Counted from the stretch's first letter, positions 23,081 to 35,719 are shown. The stretch: 64,000 nt of DNA from Trachythela sp. YZ-2020 (GCA_016169945.1 JADLSH010000231.1:1860001-1924000), one strand, 5' to 3'. The notes: a model not told the origin generated them from the sequence alone. Numbers and translations: made by a program.

Positions 23081-24774
23081 ATGCTGCAGAAAATAATCAT
23101 TTATGAAAGCAAGTTCATTCTATGCATAATCATGCATCTAATAATTTTTTTGCAAAAAAAGCTTTGATACTTTTTGTAAATTCATCTCCAATTTTCATCC
23201 AAGTTTCGTCAAATTTAAACACACAACACTGTGTTTTCCTATTAACATTATTGATTACATGTTCAATTTAGTTATCGCCATTATCAAACAACAATTTGTG
23301 TATTTGATGTTTGTATATACTTCATGAAACAAAACAGAAACACTTACTTTAATGATTTTAAGTTTTTTGTAATGTTTATGACAAAGTTTTGTAAATATTC
23401 ACACTTGGTCTATACAATCATTAAACGGACATCTATTCTATTCACTCACAATATATTTTTGCTTTTGTGTATTTTTCCAATATATATTTATGATAATAAT
23501 ATACATATACATTGATAGCAAAAATTAAAAATTTGATAACAAATCATTACTGTCTTTTATCATCCCCAATATTCTATTTCATCCTATGTGTGTGATATAT
23601 CTCTCTGCAGAGATATGTATTAAGTACATATAGAAAAAGAATATTAAAGTTCATCATGCGTCAAAATAAAACAACATTTTATTTTGAAAAATACCTTCTT
23701 TCTTTTTCAGATGAAATGCCTCTTTTCTCAGATGAAATGCCTGGAAGGATTAACAAACTGCTGCATCACATTACAACACAATGCGGAAAAATGCACAATG
23801 TTATCAAAATGCTTAAACTTATCAATATATTTGTCAAATTATATCTATTTAAGCTTATTATTATTTAAACTCTGTTAAACTATATTGAAACGCATTTTGA
23901 TTATAGCTAATTATTGCGAAATGCTCGCGCAGTCCGTAGATAATTATCTGTTTTCGTAGATAACAAAGATTTCTGCATTAGGGAAAGGTGAAATATTTTA
24001 TTTTCACATGGGAAAATTATCGTCTCAGTGTTTTGATTGATCGGACGATTTTTCTCACACGTGGTGAATTATTGTATCATCGTTTTGATATGGCGCCCAG
24101 TAGTAGCGAAATCACCGAAGTGAGAGTTTTATTGAATTTTTGAATCACCGGAAGTGAGAGTTTTATTGAATTTTTCGCCAGCAAAAGTAGAGGCTAAAAT
24201 ACTATCAACGAATAAAAATTCATTTTTTGTCAGAAAAATGTAAAAAAACTAAATTAATTTGAATTTGATCTATGAACTTGATAGCTACGTCGCTTGCGTG
24301 TTCTTCTCTTTGAGCTTGTATCGGCTTCTATCTTGTCTGTTTATATATAAGTCAAATTAGTGTTGCCATTTGGTGCGTCTGTACGTATTTTTAATTGTTC
24401 ATGGTTGGAGTCGCGTTAATTGCGGGAATTGTTGAATAGAACAAAAGATACTATGCATAATGCATTAGAATTGTTTACTTAATGTTATTTTATACTCGGC
24501 ATTGTTGTATTTATATGCCTCCTTGCAAGGGTGTAATTTATGTATATATTCTAGGACCGTTGTACGAGTTTGTATAAGTTTTGCATAGGACAGAAAAATA
24601 GATTGATTTAGGACAAAATAACCATGACGAAGAACATGGCATATATGCCAAAACTCGAAGCCTGGACAAAACACCTGAAAATAACCACACCCTGAAACGG
24701 CTCTTCTGATATAGAACTAAATCTTGAAAGTTTTTGTAGCGAAAATTATATACATATTTTAGACCTTACCACGA

Positions 24775-24915
24775 GCAGTTGTGGCGAAATGCAACCAGGC
24801 ATAGGCCCGCTGGCAAGGATCTTGGACTCTGTACCTCAGTTGGCAGAGCGCTGCACCGGAATCGCAGGGCCGCAGTTTCGATTCCTACCAGAGACTGGAT
24901 ACCTCCGCCAGCAAA
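24775..24915 (+). repeat. tRNA-derived SINE, copy in duplication unit B
   Basis: CTCAGTTGGCAGAGCGCTGC is a good RNA polymerase III A-box region and GTTTCGATTCCTACC a B-box. They are followed by the family tail GAGACTGGATACCTCCGCC. A relative with a different tail lies at 62430-62510. Confidence 0.65.
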
Positions 24916-26262
24916 TTAAGTCATGTAATCATGCATAAATTATTCGTGCAGAAATTATTCATGCATAACTGCGCATTCAATTGTTTTCAGCCCGGGAAAG
25001 CAAGTGACACTTTTGTAAATTTCTCCTCCAATTTTCATCCAAGTTGAAACAAATTTAAACACACAAAGCTGTGTTCTTAGCAAATTTTCGTATTAACATG
25101 TTTGATTTTTAGTTATCGTGCTAACAATCAAACACGTGGAGGTAATTGATGTGTTTGTAATTACTATAACAAAACAGAAACACTTCAATTAATACGCGTA
25201 CAGAACAGCGATTTAGTTTTTCAAAGTTTTGTAAATCACTATTACTTGGTCTATAACTGGATTAAACGGACAATTATATCATCACAATCTCCTACCTTCA
25301 CTTTTTGTATATTTTTGAATTGCAGAATAGTGTTTCCAACATATATTTATGATTATAATAAGCAAACTTTCAAATTTGATAACTAAATTATACTGTCTTT
25401 TATCATCCTCTAATATTTTGCCATCCTAAGGTGTAGATCTCTGCAGTAGATAAACTCTATATACATATAGAAAGAGATTCCTTAAAGTTCATCATTCGTC
25501 AAAATAATTTAACATTGACTGAATAAAGCATAAAAACTGGGATTATTTTACTGACTCCCTTCTTTCTTTTTCAGATGAAATGCCTGAAGGACAGATGAAA
25601 TGCTGCATCACGGGGAACAAGCTACCTCTCACAATTGCAACTGCATTTGCAAATGCTTAAACTTATTCAGCGTAATGTACATTCAATATATTTGTCAAAT
25701 TATATCTGTTAAACTCTATTATTATACATTGATTGGCTAATTGATTATAGCTAAATGTTATAGATCACCGTGCAGATATTCTGTTTTCGCAAGACAAATA
25801 GAGTGCAGTGTGCGTAGAAAAGGTGAAATAGAAATCGTATCACTCGGCGGACGATATTTTTCACACATATGGAAAAATTATCGTCTCAGATGTTTGATTG
25901 ATCGGACGATTTTTTCTCACACGTGGATTTTTATTACATCAGCGTTTTGATATGGCGCCCAGTAATGAAATTTTAAGTGAGAAGTTTTATTGAATTACTA
26001 TAATAAAGCCAGGTAGCTGACTATATTACCATCAACGAAATACCATCAATAAAAATACTTATAATAAATAAATTAAAATTTTCATCAAGAAAATGAAGAA
26101 AATAAACAGTGAAAATCCTGATCTTGAGGAAACGATACTACTCAGCTGCTGATACACCTTTCTCTCTGAGTATGTCAGTGTCACATATTTGTCTCTATGC
26201 TTAGTCAATTGTTCCCTTGGTTCATGATTTGGTTCGTTTGTTGTATTTTATTATTTACTTCG

Positions 26263-26706
26263 CCAAACTCGTAAATAAAAATCGTACGCACTCACCAACC
26301 ATGAATTAGTAATCTATATAATATCTGCTAGCTGATAACACTGTAATCTGTTGGTTGAGCCAATGGTATGTAATTTTATGGCAAGCGGAAACATTACATA
26401 AAAAGGACATAGATTCGTATCTCGCTGTTTATGCGTTAGGATCAGCGGTTACGGTTAGGGAAGGGTGAGGATTAGGTTTAGCAATCAATAACAGCGAGAC
26501 ATGAATCTATAACCAATAAAAACAAGAAAAAAAACAGCATGAACAAATAATATTTTTGAATATTTTTGTGCTTTCTGACATTTTTATCGGAACTAAAGTA
26601 GGTAAATGAAGTTTCTATAGAAAAAGAAAATATTTCGTGTTTTAGTGGGACAAAATTTTAATGGTCAATTAGAAATAATATATATCCTTGTACAAAAGAA
26701 GTATGT
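26263..26706. other. intergenic, nothing recognised
   Basis: AT-rich. Contains GGTTAGGGAAGGGTGAGG-like GT/AG-rich phrases around 26450 but no gene. Confidence 0.3.
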
Positions 26707-26708
26707 TA

Positions 26709-29700
26709 CAGTAGAACCCCACTAACTCGAACTCTCAAGGGAAGCGAAAAATTGTTCGAGTTAGCGGGGGTTGAAATAACGGGGTCGGTGTACGTTGGAT
26801 TTCGTTTATTATGTTAATAATTAATAAGATATAGTCGTTTTATTGTTCATCACAATTGTGAGCCATTACGGTGCACTTTAAAGAACTTACAAAGTTTGTA
26901 CTACTGTTACCTAAGTTAAACAGTACCTATCACAGTGTTTGCGCGAAGTTTACTTCGCTAATAGTTAAAAAAGAAGATAAACAATGAAACTAAGTAGAAG
27001 ATAAGTAGTGGTCGACGCAACTTGTTGAACCTTTTATCTCTTTATGCACTTGAATTATGTTTGTAGATATTATATACCGATTAAATTGTTTTTGTCTGAA
27101 TAGAAATCCAAGCTTCCGACTTGTCAATGTGCTATGTTCTGATATTTTGAGGTTTGCCGATCCACGTCTCGAAAATAGAGTTCGAGTTAACCGGGTAAAT
27201 TTGACTAAGGGAAAATGAAATTTGATCGAGTTAGCGAGGAGTTCGAGTTAAGCGAGTTCGAGTTAACTTTATTTTATTGACTTTATTAAAAACGGTACTA
27301 TTTAACCTGATTAATTATTTACAATGATATTAATTGGAAAAAAAAAGAAAGAAAGAAAAAGGTGATCTTCCAATAGGCCGTGTGCATGTTCTACAAATAT
27401 ATTATATAGATTATCAATGGTCTACAAATAATTAGATGGCTGAAAATGAATTTCCAGTATCAGTATATTCGCCTTTTTTTGTTTAAAAGCTAGAGATGCT
27501 GTTCGATGATTTTATTGCAGTGGAAAGGTTATTCCAAGCCTCAGCCCCCCTGTAGGCAAAAGCTTTTTTCATATTATTTGTTTTTGGCTTAGGTAATGCG
27601 AAATTAAATTCGCTATTTCTCGTATTATGATCCATGTATTGAATTCGTGTTGGTGAAAATTTCTGTTAAATCATTTAGCAGCATTTTGTTTTTGACTTTG
27701 TACATTAGAATCCCTAATTGATGCTCTCTTCTGGCTTGTAAGTTAGAAACTCCTACGTTTTCCAAAATGTCAACAGATCGAATCTCATAGTTTTCACGTG
27801 TTATTATTCGAAATCCTCGGTTTGGAGCTTCTGTAATTTGTCTGATAAACCTTTTCCTAGACAACCCCATACTTGCGAGCAGTAATCAAAGTGAGTTTGA
27901 ATAATTGATTGATATATTGTAATTAGTGTTAGTATAATCCACTATTTATCGAAACCGTCTTAGGATGCTGAGGCCTGTATTGACCTTTTTAGTAACTTGG
28001 TTCACTTGGGCACAAAGTTTCCTCCATCTTTACGCGAAGTGATTTGGTTACTTTAACTCGGTCTATTTTCCCACCTCCAATATGTATGTGAGGTTGTATG
28101 TCTATTTGGTTGAATCTTCTATTACAACCTACTATAATGTTTTCCGTTTTAGAATGGTTTAAAGTAAGTTGGTTGGCTGACATCCAAGTTGATACTTTTT
28201 CCAAGTCATGGTTAAGATTTTCTACAAATATATTAATATTTTCACTAGATGTATCAATTTGGGTGTCATCGGCAAACATACTAGCACTTGTCATGTTCGC
28301 TCTAAGCATTGAGGCAGATCAATGTTGTATATTAGAAATAGAAGCGGCCCTAGAGCAGAGCTTTGTGGAATACCTGTTTTTACACGTAGTGGTCCAGATA
28401 AATGGCCCCCTACTTAGCAATATTGCGTTCGGTCTGTCAAATAAGATCTGAGCCAACATATAGTGCCGTTCCTGTTATGCCGTAAATATCCAACTTTTTA
28501 AGTAGGATATCATGATTGACAGTGCCGAAGGCCTTTTTTAAGTCTAAGAATACTACGCCGTTTAGTTTACGAATATCAATGTTTTGATACCATCTATTAG
28601 TGATGTCTAGCAATGCAGTAACCTTAGAATGGCACGGTCTGAATCCGTGCTGAGAATTTGTTAATAAATTTGAGTACATCAAATAATCATAGATCTGGTT
28701 GTGTACCAGCTTCTCCATAATTCTTGCTACAATCGAAATAACGGATATTGGCCTATAATTAGACGTACAATGTTTGGCCCCAGATTTGTATATTGGTGTT
28801 ACTCTTGCGATATTCCAGTCACACGGAAATATACCGGTGCGAATTGATTGATTAAAAATTAATGAGAGTGAAGAAGCAATAACGGGGGCGGCAATACCTG
28901 ATGCTTTCGAAGCACTTAAGTTTTGAAGCAGTCTTAGAGTTTCCAATTCCGATATCTCTTTAAAACAAAATAATGGATTACTTGGGCGCTCAAACGCCGT
29001 GAAGTAGCTTTCTGGAGTTTTATTTGTGTAAGGTATATCGTTAGATAATTGTTCTCCCAAGTCCGTAAAATACTGATTGAATGTATTCGAAATGTCAGTG
29101 GGGTTTATTATCTCACCTTCATCATTTCTTAACTCTAGCATCTTGCTATCCTTGCCGGATTTATTAACCAATTCATTAATTGTCTTCCAAGTTTTTTTAA
29201 GATTCCCCGAGTTACTTTGTAATTCATCTTGATAGTACTGACGAACAGTATCCTTAATTAATCTATTATAAATTTATGTTTTTTTGCCAATTTGTAAGCA
29301 CTCCAGTCAGCATCTAATCCAGATGATACTGCTTTTTGCTTTAAATATGCATTATGCCTTTTTTTTAACAATTAGGTCCTTAGTCAACCATGGCACGCGC
29401 TTGGCAGACACCCTACGTTTTTTAGGCTATTTATAGCTATTAAACCAATTGGTATCGTGCCATCCATTCTGGTTTCATTGATTGCAAGGACATCAATGTC
29501 TTTTTTTCTCATTATAATTCTAAGTTTGTAGTTCATTATAATTCTGCACGCAGTCTATATCTTTACACATTAATTCTATTTTGTTATGATTGTTATGACT
29601 ACTTTATTTTCATTGGTTAATATTTTGTTCACGTGACAGCTTTTATAGCGTTGCTATAAAAGCTGATGTAATGTGTTTATCTGTCTACTAATTTCTCCTC

Positions 29701-29998
29701 GAAACGTCGAGATTTTGTTTATATCTTTTAGGCACACGCGAAGCAACCCTCAATTTGTTCTATATGTTTAGACTTGCTATTTTAAAGCCTCTAGTTTTAG
29801 CAAGTAGAGAATCTTGATGTATAGATATATTGACAGTGCTAGTGTTGATGTATTTGTTTGCTTATTGCTGTGATTCATATTTTAACCGGAGTAAATTACT
29901 GTAAAAATTGGTTCAATCCCAGGGGAAATTGGATTTAGTTCGAGTTAGCGGGGAGTTCGAGTTAAATTAAGCGAGTTCGAGTTAGCGGGGTTCTACTG
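26709..29998. mobile_element. pogo/Tigger-like DNA element interrupted by a LINE
   Basis: Begins CAGTAGAACCCCACTAACTC (26709-26728) and ends with the inverse (GTTAGCGGGGTTCTACTG, 29981-29998). It is flanked by TA on both sides (26707-26708 and 29999-30000), the TSD of pogo/mariner elements. Left-end sequence extends to about 27262, and a second right-end-like block with repeated GTTCGAGTTA units occupies 29900-29998. Between them sits a minus-strand LINE. No transposase coding remains, so this was a non-autonomous copy, possibly two juxtaposed copies. Confidence 0.7.
27262..29570 (-). pseudogene. CR1-like LINE, internally deleted, inserted in the pogo-like element
   Basis: Minus-strand ORF2 relic. 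From the 5' side: an endonuclease start with DVLAINETR near 29470-29500 (the catalytic Glu is in NETR); then most of the endonuclease is missing; then RRVSAKRVPWLTKDL near 29400. RT follows at 29171-28437 (TPIYKSGAKHCTSNYRPISV, FLDLKKAF) and 28309-27989 (MFADDTQI motif C), and the C-terminal segment at 27870-27625 (GILMYKVKNKMLL), with more C-terminal codons down to about 27480. Frameshifts separate the blocks. The 3' UTR ends at about 27262 with AATAAA-rich sequence. A hairpin GCTTTTATAGCGTTGCTATAA lies in the possible 5' UTR at 29638-29664. Confidence 0.8.
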
Positions 29999-30002
29999 TA
30001 CA

Positions 30003-30293
30003 TTGAATTGCATGATTTACAATGAAACATGCATTTATTTGGATAATAATGATATCGATTCTTGGCATTATTTAAAATATTTGGAAATACATGCATGCAG
30101 CAACCCATCGCCATTTCTAACCAAGCAACTAACGTTGCATGTCAACGTTGTGCATGGTAGCCATGGTAACATTACCATATATATTACCATATAAATTGCC
30201 ATGTAAACATCATCGGCCATCTCTAAGACTTCCGTTTCCTCTTATATACTACATCAACGTGTATGTGACAAATTTCATTCTGCATGTTCATAG
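30003..30293. other. intergenic, nothing recognised
   Basis: Separates the pogo-like element from the Mutator-like element. Open frames have AT-rich random composition. Confidence 0.3.
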
Positions 30294-30302
30294 CTATCGG
30301 CC

Positions 30303-31861
30303 TAGACTTGCTCCAAGTCTGTCTCTTGCGAAAATGCGGGCGGAAGGAAATTAAGGCGGACGGCGGGCGGGCGGGACGCGATAAAATTGGAAGAGGAGAG
30401 ACAGACTTGTTTCCCTTGCAGCGCGCCAAATTTACCGGTTGATTTTTCAACCGGTAGGCGGGGCCAGTAGCCTACTGCTCATTCTGAATAATTAAACAAA
30501 AGCTGTCATCAATCATCATCTGTAGGCTGTAGCCTCTGGGCTGTAGCTTCGGAAGTGAGAGAAATAATCACAGCTTGTGGCGATTAACTGAGACTGACAA
30601 TGCGATCTATAAAGGATGCTCTACGGTATGGAGTTATATAACTTTAATTTATTAGACTTATGACCCACTGCTTTAGATTCATTTTTCAATTTACAGTTTA
30701 CTCACTTGTTTCCTTTCATAAAACTATACTTTAGTTATACTTGTTTCGTTTTATAGAACTATGGACTTTGCCGAGACTTCTCGCGTAGCGGGACGAATAT
30801 TCCCTTGTTTAATTCCCATGGAACATTATGTCTATGAGATGTTAACTCTTTAATGTGGTTCTATAATTAGCGCTGCAAACACGTACATTTCATGCACAAA
30901 ATTACTGTAACACGACTATTTTAACGATTTTGTTGTTTTTCTTGATTTTTTTGTGATAAAAAGCATTGGTTTAGCAACATATTTGTTGCTTGTTTGTAAG
31001 ACAAACACATAAAACTATGTAAAAAGCATCAAATTAAGCGTCAAAATCGGAAATTTGGTTTCTCTATTTCATCCCTGTATTCTGTAAGCGGGCTGGCGTA
31101 TTTATATGAAATATATTCATCCCGCCTATACCTATGGTCTCGGCTCACTACTTGGGTGAAATCTCGCCAAGCGGCCAGCTCGCTTTCTCATATGAACGCG
31201 ATGTATTTTTTATACTGAAAAGTACTTGGAGGCGAGATCATACGCAGGCGAGATCATAAGCAGTTCTCGGTAAGCGGGATTATATGAACACGCAGGCCCT
31301 AGGTTTGTTGACCTTAATAGTATGTAACTATAAGTCCTAAATCTGTTTGGAATTCAGGTAAAAGCTCTAAATTTAAACAAGCTTTTGTTTTTTTGGATGC
31401 TATAGGCCCTACAGCTATACTAAATAAGTTTCTTCTCGCGTCGGCTTCACGACAACAATACAACACAGAACGCAAGTTTTATTCTTTGAATTTGGCGATA
31501 TATCTACACGAGTACGTGCAAGCTTTCGTTGGAGTGATATTACTATTATTCTCTTGCATAGCCACACATCATTTGCGGTAGATAACGACGGTTAACATGC
31601 AGATTTGGAAGTTAAAGAGTTAAAGTATTAGAGTGTGAACAATGTGTGAACTTACTAACTTAGGTGTCGAATAAATTAAAGCACCGCAAGGCACAAACTT
31701 GTCAATCAACTTTCCCGCGGAATTTATAATCGGATTCAAATTCCTGCAAGGGAAACAAGTCTGTCTCTCCTCTCCCAATTTTCTCGCCGCCCGTCTCCCG
31801 CCCGCATTTTCGCGCGCCCTAATATACTCCCCCTATAAGAGACAGACTTGGAGCAAGTCTA
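30303..31861. mobile_element. Mutator-like non-autonomous element with long TIRs and 9-bp TSD
   Basis: The 1559-bp element runs from TAGACTTGCTCCAAGTCTGT (30303) to its exact inverse ending at 31861. It is flanked by perfect 9-bp duplications CTATCGGCC (30294-30302 and 31862-31870). TIRs extend about 120 bp (to about 30425 and from about 31740), with a GC-rich middle and a strongly conserved inner edge (GACAGACTTGTTTCCCTTGC). Long TIRs with a 9-bp TSD are the signature of Mutator-like elements. The interior has no transposase. It contains a tandem pair GGCGAGATCATACGCA / GGCGAGATCATAAGCA (31231-31262). Confidence 0.85.
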
Positions 31862-32386
31862 CTATCGGCCTTACGTTGGGGTTCTCAAATCTAAACTCCT
31901 TGCGTCGGGCTCACTGAGCTAAATCTATCTGGAGAGCGTGCCGCTAATGTATGCCAGGCAGAAAAGTGAAGCCAAAAACATGGCGGATTTTGACGCCATT
32001 TGACGCCATTACCATGACGACTGGTCCGAAATGCTCATGGTAATTACCACTGACCAGGCTCAATTCTGAGCCCGCTACAGCAATCACACCCCCCTGGTTT
32101 TTGCAAAAATAATTTAGCTTTTTGCCGTGAAATTTAAAGCCAGAGGTAACGAGTATAAAACTATAAATTTGAGGTAAATTTCACAGTCCACAAATATTAA
32201 TCCTTTATTTCCTTAAGAAAAGAGACTTTTTGAGTCTTTGTACAAGTATTTATAGACTGATTGTAGAAAATATATTTTGCTTAGTTTCTACCCTCAAAGC
32301 AATGATTGATGTATTAAACTGCACATATACTTTTAGTTGAAACTCCATATTTTTACAGCGATCATACTATTTTATTATGTCTGAGC

Positions 32387-32423
32387 TAGACTATCCAGAA
32401 GACAATGTCTTCTGGATAGTCTA
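32387..32423. repeat. perfect 16-bp hairpin
   Basis: TAGACTATCCAGAAGA and its exact complement are separated by five bases (CAATG). Not associated with a gene. Confidence 0.9.
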
Positions 32424-33274
32424 TGGTCTGAGTAAGTTGTATGTATTTTTAGCATTTGAGAAATTATGTCTGTGACTCTCTGTGGGTGGTATGAACTATG
32501 AAGCAATGTTTTTTGTACTAATATCATATCTTGACTCTGAAGAAATGTCAGGAGTGCAGGTTAAGATGAGTATAATGTACCACTATTTTTAAGAGGGAAT
32601 TAGGTTTTGTGTTATACTGTATAACAACTTATTCATATAAACTAGGGTGCCGGGGGAAAGTCGGGAAAGGCAAGTCTACCTAGTTTTGTGGCCAACAACA
32701 TCTTACATTGGAGATGCTGTCTTTTTAATATATATTTGAACCACTAGTAAGGGTTGAATATCACTTTGAATAAGATATGTATTCTTAAATACAGCAGCTT
32801 GTTAACCCTCCATCCTCGCTGAGTGAAAGGTATCTTGGGCGATTACTCCCAGTCCACCTATAGTTAAGGGCTTAGGCAGGATTAGCAATCTACATGTCAA
32901 AATGTGCTGCACTATGTCTGCCCCACCTTCCCCCTTAGTCAAGGTATGTGCAGGGACTGTTGAATGCCATTATGTTTTGTTTCTTAAGTATTATTTAACA
33001 TTTTTTGCCTGGCTACATTAAAAAATACCCATCCAAAAAACTGGCAGATGGACCTCTGGCTAAGCCCATGCCCATAGTTCTGGTGTCCCTGAAGTTAGGT
33101 CACATTATTTTGTTTTCCTATTGACCCCGCCCCACTCACCCTATTTTTATTTGTTATGCCTTTGTCTCCACTGAAACCTGTATAGCATTGTTTGTGTAAC
33201 AGATATAATCTACTCTTGTTTATTGCAGAATATATCCCACAATAACCAGAGACGGATTTTCATATTTTTGTTGG

Positions 33275-33485
33275 GGGGTGGGGTTGAACATATATCTGGG
33301 GGGGTGCTACTGCTTGCTTTGGCAGGGATCTGGGGGCAAAGCCCAGCAAGGCCAATTTTTTTGGGCGACAGGTTGGTAATATATATCATTTGCGGGGGGT
33401 GGAAAAAAATTTTGGGGGTGCCAAATACCTCTGGGGAGGTGCAAATATTTTTTGGGGGGGTGCAGACCCCTGCACCCCCCAGAAA
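33275..33485 (+). repeat. G-rich block with repeated GGGGGGTG runs
   Basis: At least five runs of five or more G occur within about 200 bp, alternating with A/T patches. It ends in a palindromic GGGGTGCAGACCCCTGCACC (around 33460-33480). It is capable of G-quadruplex or hairpin folding. Frames across it on both strands are low-complexity artefacts. Confidence 0.7.
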
Positions 33486-35060
33486 ATCTGTGTATGACAA
33501 TAACACAGTCCTTCTTTCTATAATTGGTGAAACACAGCACCAAGCAACATGTTTGGAAATTAAAGATACAAAAGCTTGATCAATTTTTGTTTTATTTTAA
33601 TTGACATTTTTCAAATAATTATTATTAATTAGCAGTAAATATTAATTTTAACAACCAAACTGTATAATCAAGTTATGGTATTATAATTATAACTTTGCAG
33701 CCCCAGTTGGTCTGTGACTTTATTCTGCCTGTTCGATCAGAATTTTGATGCCCTGTGCCATTTCTTGTGGCACCTATACACTTCCAGATGAAGGGCCTTC
33801 GCTCTAAACATCGAAGTTCTTATTGTATTTTTCAGGTAGTTTTACACAACTCAGCAAAAGAACAGTCATACTGTATGTCTGTATTATTATCCTTACACCA
33901 CAATACTTTAATAAATATACATAGATCTATGTTAACTCTGTATGATACAATACAATTCTTACGAGTTCTTTGTATATCACAGTTGAAGTCTGTAATGGAA
34001 ATGAGAAATAAAGTTACCTTGGTTGTTTTTATACAGTGGTGTGCGAAGAATTACTATGGGTGAACTAGAACTCGGTTCTGGCCAAACTTAAAATATTAGT
34101 GATGCACCACTACTCCTGCACTTTGAAGATATAATGGCCAGGTCATTCCGGAAATTATCCAAACCCCAGCTATTGAGGAAATTTCTGCCATCCAGAAATT
34201 GGTAATGGGTAACCCATTTCTTTATAGTAGTAGGATGTCTGTTTAATAGGACATTAATTAACTGACTTTTATGAGGGTGCTGAAAGGATTGGCTGTGCAC
34301 AACCCCTACTCCCCATCAATAAATACCACAATACCCGACTGCACAGTAGGTGACTGCCACTACCAAAAGCCTAGAAGAACTAGCAACTTTGCCAAGGGCA
34401 ACTTGCCAGTAGACGGCTGTGGTATTAGTGTAAAGACTCTGACAGACTGATACCATAATCTGTATCTAATATGAAAGGATCGTAAAAGACCACCAAGTAT
34501 AAATTCAATATATATAAACTTTTAAAACTCAGTTAATGCAATAAAAACACAAAGGCCCAAGCATGGCCGGTGCTGGAATAAAACAACAAAACTTATGTAC
34601 ACAATTTTCGGCCATTCAAAACGATTTTGATTGTATAATTTGTTGATATATTTGGCATATTTACTGTTTATTATTACAGTTTATAATAACATACGTTTTT
34701 GATATAGTATATAATTCACACATTTACAAGCTATAAATATTTCTTACCGGTGAGAAAATATTCTTCCTTTAATTAACAAAAAGCCAATCTTTCCTCGACG
34801 TTGTAAAACAAGCCAAATGGGAGAAAAATACCACGATCTTTTAGGCTTTAATTCTAAAACAATATTTGTGCAAAAACCAGGAGGGTGAAGGACTTTGTTT
34901 AAAGCTTAGGATCGCGGTTGGTCAGTGGAAAATACCATGGGGATTTCGGACCAGTTGTCATGGAAATGGCGTCAAATCCGCCATGTTTTTGGCTTCACTT
35001 TTCACTGCCGTGCACTCCCTCCAGTAATATAGTATAGCTCAGTGGTCGGGCTGAGTCCGA

Positions 35061-35719
35061 TTAACTTTCTAGGATATTTAAGGTGGCTCCCTAGAGTTTT
35101 TGCATTGTAGTACACTATAGTATTCTAGACACGCCTGTTTCTTCGCCTTGCGTGATACGAAGACTAAATTCATAGGAAACGTTCATAATGCTCTCCTGAA
35201 CATTTTGATGTACCATGTTTGTGTTGAAAGTCCGTTACCATGGCAACAGTGTACAAGAATGCTTGCTTTTTGTCTTCTTCCTGTCATGTTAAGAATTTCC
35301 TTCGGTAAATTTTTTTAAAACTCTGCATACGAAATAATACTAATTCAATGGTTATATTTCTTCATTTTTAGAGAATTCTATCGATACGTTTTTTTTGTAA
35401 TTAAGAAAACATCAAAAATCAATATTAAGAAATTTTCGATAGAATTTTAATAAAAATTGAAATTATACCTATATATTGTTAAATGTACAAAATTTTAGAA
35501 AAATTCACCAAAGGAGACGGGAGAAATGTAAGGTAAATTTTGAGTTTTTTGGAGCCCTGACGTCATAAAGTAGTCGAAAATCTCGTGTCTCGTGTGTGGG
35601 CCCGCATGCATTTCGTGGACGCGAGCTGTACTCTGTCAGTTTATGGCCAACTAAGTGTGGATTATAATAATTATATAATTTAAGAACATGTACACTTGAA
35701 TATGAAAATGAGTTCCTAG
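35061..35719. other. intergenic, nothing recognised
   Basis: AT-rich, no coding signal on either strand. Confidence 0.3.

Larger units (their letters stand above)
22563..26262. repeat. noisy tandem duplication, two copies of about 1.85 kb
   Basis: Copy A (22563-about 24412) and copy B (24413-about 26262) run collinearly from TTAATTGCGGGAATTGTTGA through a SINE, a TTTCTTTTTCAG splice-acceptor-like site (23698-23709 and 25563-25574) and GATATGGCGCCCAGTA (24089 and 25950). Exact blocks of 20-60 bp alternate with frequent 1-3 base insertions and deletions. After the acceptor, a phase-1 reading gives a short frame in both copies (beginning DEMP), so either could be a terminal exon of the Ig gene. 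Inverted 3' exon copies and gene content are otherwise absent. The indel-rich differences resemble uncorrected long-read error as much as natural divergence. Confidence 0.75.
31905..35060. mobile_element. large inverted-repeat element, about 3.1 kb
   Basis: Left arm at about 31905-32150 and right arm at about 34850-35060 are inverted copies. They share CACTGAGCTA, CTGGAG, AAAAGTGAAGCCAAAAACAT, GGCGGATTT(T)GACGCCATTT, ATGACRACTGGTCCGAAAT and CCTGGTTTTTGCA. A clear TSD could not be defined. The interior (32150-34850) has no transposase. It holds a perfect 16-bp hairpin (32387-32423) and a G-rich block (33275-33485). Confidence 0.65.

Noticed and set aside
33210..33579. ORFs on both strands through the G-rich block
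   Set aside because: Products are Gly/Pro-rich artefacts of poly-G sequence, open on both strands at once.
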